From assembly GCA_964455395.1 (NCBI GenBank), contig CAYVWB010000040.1, positions 1 through 40,821 on the forward strand: DNA of 40,821 nt, read 5' to 3'. Source of the DNA: CAYVWB01 sp964455395. Its GTDB lineage: Bacteria; Desulfobacterota; Desulfovibrionia; Desulfovibrionales; Desulfovibrionaceae. The notes beneath the pieces were generated by a model. It saw only the letters and a program-made list of their open reading frames with translations, had not been told where the DNA came from and did not search any database. The position numbers were made by a program, and so were the translations under genes. This document shows positions 29,785 through 38,700 of this stretch, piece by piece (within the stretch, counting starts at the first letter, position 1; every line of letters begins with the position of its first letter).

Positions 29785-32700
29785 GCGTTGCGCAGTTCCG
29801 CCACTTCGTCGCCGGTGAGGAGGCCCTCGCGAAGGAAGGCTTCGACCTCCTCCCCGAGGGAGGGCGGCGCCGTTGTCTCTTTCTCGACCGGCGCCCCGGC
29901 CGCCGGCGGGACGGCGAGGGCCTGCAGAGCGCCCGGACAGTGTTTCGCCAAATACGCCGCCAAGGCCGCGATGGTGTCGTGGGTGAAGGGCAGCGTCGGC
30001 TCCAGGGGCTTGTCCAGGATTCGCTCCACATCCTGCATGAGCTGCACGATGTCCATGGAAGAGAGCCCCAGCGCCATGAACCCGGCGTGACGGTCCGGGG
30101 ACGCGGCGTCCCGGCCCAGCCGACGCATGACGAGCCGACGCACCACGATGAGAGCTTTCCCCTCCGCGTCACGCGCAGCGAACCCGGCGTCGCCCTCACT
30201 ATCCGAGACGGCCTCACAACCCAAGACGGCCGTGGACGCGACCGTGGGCTCCTCCGGATCCAACGGAGTCACCATCGCCGCGCTCGAGACGGCGTACACG
30301 CCGCCGCTGGACTTGCCAACGCACGGTGCGCCGCACGGTGCTTCCGCGGGTTCCGCCAGGCCGCTTCCGTCATCCGCAGCATCCAGCGGCCAGTAGCGTT
30401 CCCCGGCGAAGGGGTAGGTGGGCAGACTCACGCGGCGGGGCGTGGCGGCGTCATGCAGACTGCGCCAGTCCACCTCCTCGCCGGCCAGCCAGCGACGCGC
30501 CAGGGACTCCAGCCCGTCCGCGGCTGCAAAGGCCGCCTCCGCCGGCGACTGCCGGTGCGCAAGGCTCTGGTCGTCTGCAACCTCGCTGCTCGAACCGCGC
30601 CACACCGTCGCCGGGGCCTCGCCCGCGGCGAAACGATCGAACAGCGCCGCCGCCTCCGCCAGGGAGGTCGCAACGAACGCCAGCCGAGCCTCCATGGCGT
30701 CGCGGCCTGTCTGCAGGGTGAAGGCCACGTCGCGCAATGTCGGCGCCCGTCCCGGAAACGAGCCGACACGTCCGGCGGCGAGGTTGCAGGCAAGGCTCCT
30801 GATGGTCGCCCCGCCCTCCACGACCATGGCCCCCGCTTCGGAGTCTTCCTTGCCCGACACCATCGCCAACTGCGTGCGCTGCACCCGGTCCAGGCCCAGG
30901 TCTTCGAAGGAATCCGTCGGATCGAGCTCCGTCTCGTCCACATCCAGCATGGCCGCCACGGCCGCCTGCAGGCGGCGCTCCATGGCAGGCGCGCTCGTCG
31001 CGGACCCGGCAGGCGGTGCGCACGCCTCCCCTGTCGTCCGGAGGAAACGCGCCATCGCGCCGGCGTAGACTTGCAGTCGAATGTCGTCTCTGGCTGAGAG
31101 GACCAGCAGCGCCGGCGCGTCGTCACCATCGGGATGAGCAGCGGGTTCGACGTATTCTTCCACGATGGCGTGGGCGTTGGCGCCCCCCGCCCCGAAAGCG
31201 GAGAGGCCTGCGATTCTTGGGAGCCATGGATTCCCGACGTGCGGCTTTCGTGTAGGCCGTGTGGGTCGCTCCCAGGGCGCCAGTGTGCGTTGCAGCCTGA
31301 AGGGTGTGGTTTCGAAGCGGATTCGCGCGTTCACCGCCCCGCCATGGCGGTGCGGCGCGAGTTGGCCATGACGCATCTGGAGAAGGATCTTGGTGAGGCC
31401 AGCCACCCCGGCGGCGGCTTCCAGGTGGCCGATGGTCCCTTTGGCGGAGCCCAGAGCGCAGAAGCCGTTGCGGTCGGTCTCGCTGCGGAAGGCTTGCGTC
31501 ATGCCGGCCACTTCGATGGCGTCGCCCATGGGGGTGCCGGTGCCATGGCCTTCCATGTAGCTCACGGCCTCGGCGGATACGCCGGCGCGTTTCAAGGCGT
31601 CACGGATGAGGGCGGCGTAGGCCGCCGGATTGGGCGCGGCGTAGCCCGTGGTTCGGCCGCTGTGGTTCACGGCCGTGGCGCGGATGACGCCGTGGATGTG
31701 GTCGCCGTCGTGCTGGGCCTGCTGCAACGGCTTGAGCACGACCGCGCCCACGCCTTCTCCCGGGATGAACCCGCCGCCGCTTGCGCCTGCCGGATTTTCC
31801 CCGAAGCTGCGGCAGACGCCGTCCTTGGCGAGCAGCCCGAGGGCGCAGAGCTGGACGGCGTTGGACGGATGCATGGCGAGGCTGACCCCGCCGGCGATGG
31901 CCATCCGGCAGCGGCCGGCGCGCAGGGCTTCGCACGCTTCATGGATGGCGGTGAGGGAGGAGGAGCACATGGTGTCCACCGGCATGCTTGGGCCTTTGAG
32001 ATTGAGGGTATAGGAGACGCGGTTCGCCATGGAGCTGAAGGAGGTGGCGGGTCTGGCCGCCGAGCCGCGAGCGCGCAGGGCCGGTTCGTGGAGGGCGTAG
32101 CCCGTCTTGCTCACGCCCACGTAGACGCCCACGTGCTGCAAGCCGTCCCTCGCCAAACCTTCGCGGCAGTAGCCGGCGTCCTCCAGCGCGCTCCAGGCGC
32201 ACTGCAGGAAGCACCGCTCCTGGGGATCCATGGCCATCGCTTCGACGGGAGGGATATGGAAAAACGCGGCGTCGAAGGTCGCGACATCCTCCAGGAAGCC
32301 GCCGTGTTTCGCGTAGCTTTTGCCCTCGCGAACGGCTTGGGCGGCGTCCTCCGTGTAGAACTCGTCCAGGGGCCACCGGTCGGCCGGCAGTGTGGTGATG
32401 CAGTCCCTGCCCTCGGCCAGGTTGCGCCAAAACGCCTCCAGCGTGGGCGACTGGGGATAACGGCCGCTCAGGCCGATGACGGCGATGGCTTCTTCATGAG
32501 GCGCAGACGCATCAACCCGAGCGCATCCCCGCCCGGCGTTCGGAAACGAAGCGGCGCACGGCTCGGCGACCGGCGCGGCGTCGACGGTCTCGATCGATTC
32601 CTCCGAAGGAGCGTCGACGCCCCAGACAGCGCACGCCTCGGGGTGCGTCTCGCTGAGATGGCGCGCCAGGGAGTCGAGAGTCTGGTGTTCATAGAGGAGG

Positions 32701-35700
32701 GTGGCGGCGAGGGAGCCGAAGACGACCTCCAGGCGCTGGCCGATCTGGGTGATGACGATGGAGTCCACGCCGTAGCGGTCGAGGGGTCGCTGTGGATCGA
32801 GCTGCGCCGGGGGCAGACCGGTGGCTTCGGCGAGGAGCGCCTTGCAGCGCTCCAGGGTATGCGCGCGCAGGACCTCGGCATCCGCTGGTTCCGGGCGGGA
32901 CACTCGGGCCGGCTGTGGCGCTCCGGATCCCGAAGCGTCGGCCACACTCTCTTCGAAGACCCACCGCCGCAAGCGTGGCAGCACGCCTTCGATGGGCATG
33001 ATCTGGCTTGGTTCGGGCTCCATCCGTAATGCGCGGCGCAGCGCGTGGAGACCGTTGAGCTCGCTCATGGGCTGCATGCCCGTGCGCGCTTCGATGCGTT
33101 CACGGGTCGCCTCGTCCACCCCCATGCCGCCGTCCGCCCACAGGGGCCAGTCCACCGCGAGGCTCCGACCGTGGCGCATTCCCCCCTGCCGCAGCGCGGC
33201 GCGATGCGACGCGAACGCGTCCAGCACGGCGTTGGCCGTGGCGTAATCCGCCTGGCCGAGGTTGCCGAAGACGCCGGCGGTGGAAGCGAAGAGCACGAAG
33301 CAGTCCAGGGGTTGATCCCGCGTGGCTTCGTCCAGGTGGATGGCTGCGGCCGCCTTGGCGCGCAGGACCTCGGCGAAGGCTTCTGGCGTCTTGCTGCGGA
33401 TGCGCCGATCCCTGGTGACGCCGGCGCAGTGCAGGACGCCGTGCATGGGTCCGTATTCCTTCACGATGTCGCGGACCATGGCGTGCGTCCGGTTCGCCTC
33501 GCCCACGTCCGCCTGCCGATAGACCACCCGCCCGCCCAGGGCCTCCAACGCGGTGAGCCGCGCGCGTTTCGTTGCGTCATCCGCCAGGGAGGAACGCCCC
33601 ACCAAAACCACCGTGGCGTTGCGCGTCGAGCGCAGGATATCCGCGGCGAAGCGCGCCCCCAAACCGCCCAGCCCGCCGGTGACGCAATAGACGCCGCCAT
33701 CACGCCATGGGGATGACGCTTCCTTCGAGGCCGCAGCCGACGCGGGTTCCGGCGCAGGCTCCTCCCAGGCGCGGACGAAGCGGCGGCCGCCTTCGTGACG
33801 GATGTGGATGTCCCGCGGCGACGCGGCGTCCCGCAGGAGCATGGCGAACAGACGTTCCGGCGTGGCGTCGGGCGTCGGGTCGTATTCGATGAGCTGCCCC
33901 GTGACGCCCTGCTCCTCCAGCATGGCCACCCGCACCAGCCCGACCAGGCCGGCGTGGAGACGCCCTTCGCCACGCCCCGGGACCACCACCTGGAGGAGGA
34001 CGGCCTCCTTCCCGATCGTTTCGCAGAGGGCTCGCGTTCGTGTGAAGACCTGCTCGGCCATTTGCATGAATCTGTCCGCAACGTCGTCGCCTTCTGCGCG
34101 CAGAACGACGACCTCGGCGCTTGTGACGGCGGCGGCGTGTTGCGCCGTCGTCTCCTCCGGATCGCAGAGCAAGACCACCCGCCGCGCATCGCCCCGTGGG
34201 AAGTGGGTATCCGACGCATGCGGCGGAAGCGGTGTTTCGCGCCATGTGGGCAGACAGAAGAGCACGCCCCTCTCCATGCCTCGGGGAGCCGCCACAAGTT
34301 CCCCTGGATCCCGCGGGGGGTCGATGTTTGTCGGGGGCGATGGTGCAGGCGGCTTCGGCGCCCAGTACCGCTCCCGGGCGAACGGGTATCCGGGCAGGCT
34401 CACGCGTTGGGGCGTTCTTTCGGATGTCGACTCCTGCACCACGCGCCACGCCGACTCGTCCATGGCGAGGCCTTGCGCCCACAGCGCAGCGATCTTGTGG
34501 CGCTTGCCTTTGGCGGCCCAGCCGGCGACCATGGCGCGCACATCCTCGTCCAGCGTCAGCACGTTCGTATCCTCGTCATCGTCCTCGGAGGCGCGGCCTC
34601 GCCATGCGTTCCAGCCATGGTCGTCGGCCTGGGCTTCGCTTGCGAACGGGGCGTCTGCGTCGCCTTGCGCCAGGTAGCGCTCCAGCGCGTCCGTCAGCGC
34701 GGGCAGACTCGCCGCTTCCACGATGAGCCGTTCCTCCATGGGCTCCCGGCCCACTTGCAGGGTGTGCGCCACGTCGACCAGGGGGGTTTGCGGATGGCGT
34801 CGCAGGAAGTCGCGCAGACGGCTTGCGGCCTCCCGGAGGCGTTCCGGATTCTTGGCGGACAGGGGGATGAGGCGGGTTGCGGCCGGGGCGTGCGTCTGTC
34901 GGGAGGCGCAAGGCGTCGGCACGTGTTCCCGCACCACCAGATGGACGTTGGTGCCGCTGTGGCCGAAGGAATTGATCGCCGCCATGCGCGGCGTGTCGCC
35001 GTGCCGGGTCCAGTCGCGCGTCTGCGCGGTGACGACGAAAGGGGACCCCGCGAACCTGACGCGCGGATTGAGCGTCTCGAAGCCGTGCAACCCCGGGAGC
35101 TTGCCATGTCGCATGGAAAAAAGGAGCTTGATGAGCCCCGCCACGGTGGCGTTGGCGCCTGTGTGCCCGATGCAGGACTTGGCGCTGCCCACCACGCAGT
35201 ACGCCGTCTTGCGGGTGAACCGCCGGAAGGCGCGGACCAGGGCGTTGCCCTCCACGGGGTCGCCGAGCACGGTGCCCGTGCCATGGGCCTCCACTGCGGT
35301 GATGGCTTCGGGATCCACACCGAATTCCTCGTAGATGCCGGTGATGAGCGCTTCCTGAGCGGCGCCGCTGGGGGCGGCGATGCCATTGGAGGCGCCGTCC
35401 TGGTTGGCGCCGGCGGCGTGGATGACGCCGTAGATGTGGTCGCCGTCGCGCAGGGCGTCCTCCAGCCGCTTGAGCGCCGCCACGCTGACGCCCTCCGAGA
35501 GCGCCATGCCGTCCGCCGCCGCGTCGAAAGGTCGGCACCGCCCCGTGGGCGAAAGCATGCCCGTGCGCGCCAAGGGCCCCAGCCCGGCTTGTCCCATCAC
35601 GGCGAAGACGCCCCCGGCCAGAGCCATGTCTGCAGCGCCGCTGGCCACGCTTTCGCAAGCGAGGTAGAGCGCAGAGCCCGAGGAGGAGCACCCCGTGTTG

Positions 35701-38700
35701 ACGACGATGGCCGGCCCCGCGAGGTCCAGCGCGTAGGAAAGCCGCGAGGCGATGATGGCTTCCGAGGCGCCGGTGAAGGACTCGTGGAAATAGCCTGTCG
35801 GCTCGGCGCCCACGTAGATGGCCACCCGCGCCCCGGCCAGCGCCCGGGGATTGTAGCCGGCGTCTTCCAGGCAGCGCCACCCTTCCTGCAGAAAGAGCCG
35901 CTGATGTGGATTCATGGAGGCGGCTTCCCGCGGAGTGATGGCGAAAAAGCGTGGATCGAAACAGTCGCGGTCCTCCAGCCAGCCGCCCCAGGGGTAGTTC
36001 GTTTGGCCCGCCGGAGCGTCCAGGTATCGCTCTGGCAGCTTGCCGACGCTGTTCCTCCCGAACAGCAGATTCTCCCAGAACACGTGGACGTCCGGCGCGT
36101 CCGGGAACTGTCCGGCCACACCCACCACGGCCACGTCCATGGGAGGCCGCACGCCTGCGCGCGCCGCGACGGGCCGTCTCGGCGTTGCGTCGCTTCGTTC
36201 GCTGGAGCGCGGCGTCGCCGTCTCCGCGCTGCCGGTCCCCGTGGAGGACGAAGCTGACACCGCAACCGCCGTCGCAGCCGGAGTCGCAGCCGGAGTCGCA
36301 GCCGGAGTCGCAGCCGGAGTCGTAGCCGGAGTCGTAGCCGGCGTCGCTGGCCAAGGCGCGACCTCGCAAGCGGTGGGGGTGGGGTTCGCAGTCATCTCGA
36401 AGGCCTCGCCATGGTGCTCCACGATGTGGCGCGCAAGCCGCTCCACTGTGGCGGCCTCGAAGATGACAGTGGTGTCCAAGGCCACGCCGAGGCCTTCGTT
36501 GACCAGGTTGATGAAGTGGACGCCGAGGATGGAGTCCACGCCGAATTCCGAAAAGGGTGTGGTCCTGTCGATGCGTGTGGCGTCGATTTTCAAGGACTGC
36601 GCCAGACTGCGTTTGATGCACGCCCGCGCGAAGGCGAGCGGCGCTTCCCCGTCTGGGGCCAACGTGTCCAGGCCGGCGGTTCGTGCGGGCGCGACTTCCG
36701 CCGTTGATGGCGTCTCGTCCGCATGCGCTGCGCATGGCGCACCCTGCGGGGTCGTCGTCTGAAGGTCCGAGATCTCGACGTGCGCGCTTCCGCCGGCAGG
36801 CAGAACGCACAGGCCGTCGCTTTCCGCCACGATGACCTGCAGCCCCAGGGCGTGGTCCGCCGCTGCAGGGAAGTGGATGCCGCGGAAGCCCGCTTCCTCC
36901 AGCAGGCGTCGCCATGCGTCCGGAGTCAGGCCGGGGCTGCCGGGGATGCGCAGATGTTCGTCGCGTGCTGCGGACCACCCCTCGATGAGGCCGAAGACCA
37001 AGGTCTCATAGAGGGTTTTCTTGCTGATCTCGTGAATGATGAGAACGCCGTTGGCCGCCAACGCGGCTTTGGCGTTGTGCAAGGTTTCGCGGATGCTTGG
37101 CGTGGCGTGAAGCACGTTGGTGGCGATGGCCACGTCGAATCCGCCGCAGGGAACGTCCTGGTCCGCGGGATGCGCCGAGGCGTCGAACCGTTGGACCTCC
37201 AGGAAGGGATGCGCCCCGCCGAAGCGATTCTCGCCGTGTTCCAGGAAGGCGGCGGAGAGGTCCGTGTAGCGGTACGCTGCTATGTGTTCGCGCAGGGGGG
37301 TCAGGGCGGGCAGGACGAAGGCCGTGGTGCCGCCGGTGCCGGCGCCGATCTCCAGAAACCGGACCCGCGCTTCCGGGTCGGCTTCGGCGCGCAGTCGGAC
37401 GTACGTGGCGGCTGCATCCCCCACGACGGTGTTGAAGTGGTCCACCAGCGCATTGTTTTGGTAGAGCGCTTCCATCTTCGCCATGGAGCCATCGGGAAAA
37501 AGGATGTCCGTCACCGGCGCATGCCCCTGCAGCACCTCCGGGAGGAAGCGGAAGCAGTCCTCCAGGATGACGGCCCACGGCCGCACGTCGTCGTCCTCCA
37601 GGAACGCCGGCTTGGCTGCATCCCAGGCGCGCCAGAGCGAGGCCGTGTCCTCCGGGGGGCTCAGCGCGCGGACCGAACCGTCCTCCACCGCCACGAGGCC
37701 TTGCGCGGCCAGGTGATCCAGGCACTCGCGCCACCAGAGGGCGTATTTGTCGTGCACGCCCGCGCGCCGCCGGAGTGTGTCCATGTCGTCCGGACGCTCC
37801 TGCGGCAGCCCGCCCATGGCCGACACGGCGGCCGCGGCGAGCCGGGTTATCCACCCGTCCAGAAGTTCGGGGCCGGACTCGGCGCGGGGCGCCCGGCGCG
37901 ACGGCGCGCCCGACGCCAGCGCCGTGATACAGGACGGTCCGGTGACGGGATACCTGGTGAACGCCCGCTCGGCGAGGGGCACGGCCAGTGCGCCGCGGCT
38001 CTTGATGACGGCGAGCTGATCCGCCGGCCCCTCGAGCAGACGCGTCAAGGCGGAAAGCCCCTCCTCCGGCTCGATGGCCGCCACTCCGGCGTACGCCAGA
38101 CGGGCCTTCATGGTCTCCGCGATGCGCGCGCCCCCGCCCTGTCGCCAATAGCCCCAGTGGACCACCTTGCACGGCGCGGCTGCCGTCTGGTTGAGCGCCT
38201 GGGCCAGGGCCGTCTGGAAGACGCACCCGGCCGCGTAGCCGCCCATGCCTTCGCCCTTGCCGAAGGCCGCCATGGATGAGAAGAAGAGCAGGAAATCCAG
38301 GGGTTCGTCCCGGAAGACCCGCGCAAGATGGACGCCCCCGGCCGCCTTCACGGCCAGCGTGGCGCGGAAGCGGGGCTCCTCCATGGCGGCGAAGCTGCCG
38401 TCGTACTCGCCCACGGCCGCGTGGAGGACTCCGTGGATGACGCCGTGACGCGCCTTGATGCGTGCGTACGCCTGCGCCAGCCGGACGGGGTCCGTGATGT
38501 CCGCCTGCTCGTACTCCGGCTTGGGGCCCAGTTCGGCCATGTCGTCCAGTTTCGCCCGGATGGTTTCATCCAGCGGCCGGCGACCCAGCCACACCACCCG
38601 GGCGCCGTGATGCGCGACCACGTGGCGTGTCCAGATCTCGCCAAGCCCTCCGGCGCCCCCCGCCGCCACATAGACGCCGCCATCCCGGAACACCGGGGCA

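Noticed and set aside
29930..30160. ACP3 as a beta-branching (HMG-synthase) carrier in the bare KS3 module
   Set aside because: ACP3 lacks the Trp expected after the phosphopantetheine Ser of beta-branching ACPs, it is not a tandem ACP, and no HMG-synthase cassette is in the window.
34265..34925. A dehydratase hidden between KS2 and KR2
   Set aside because: The stretch is the ordinary KS-flanking linker ending in YPFARERYW, and the KR begins about 30 codons later. There is no HxxxGxxxxP motif. The same holds for the other KR modules.
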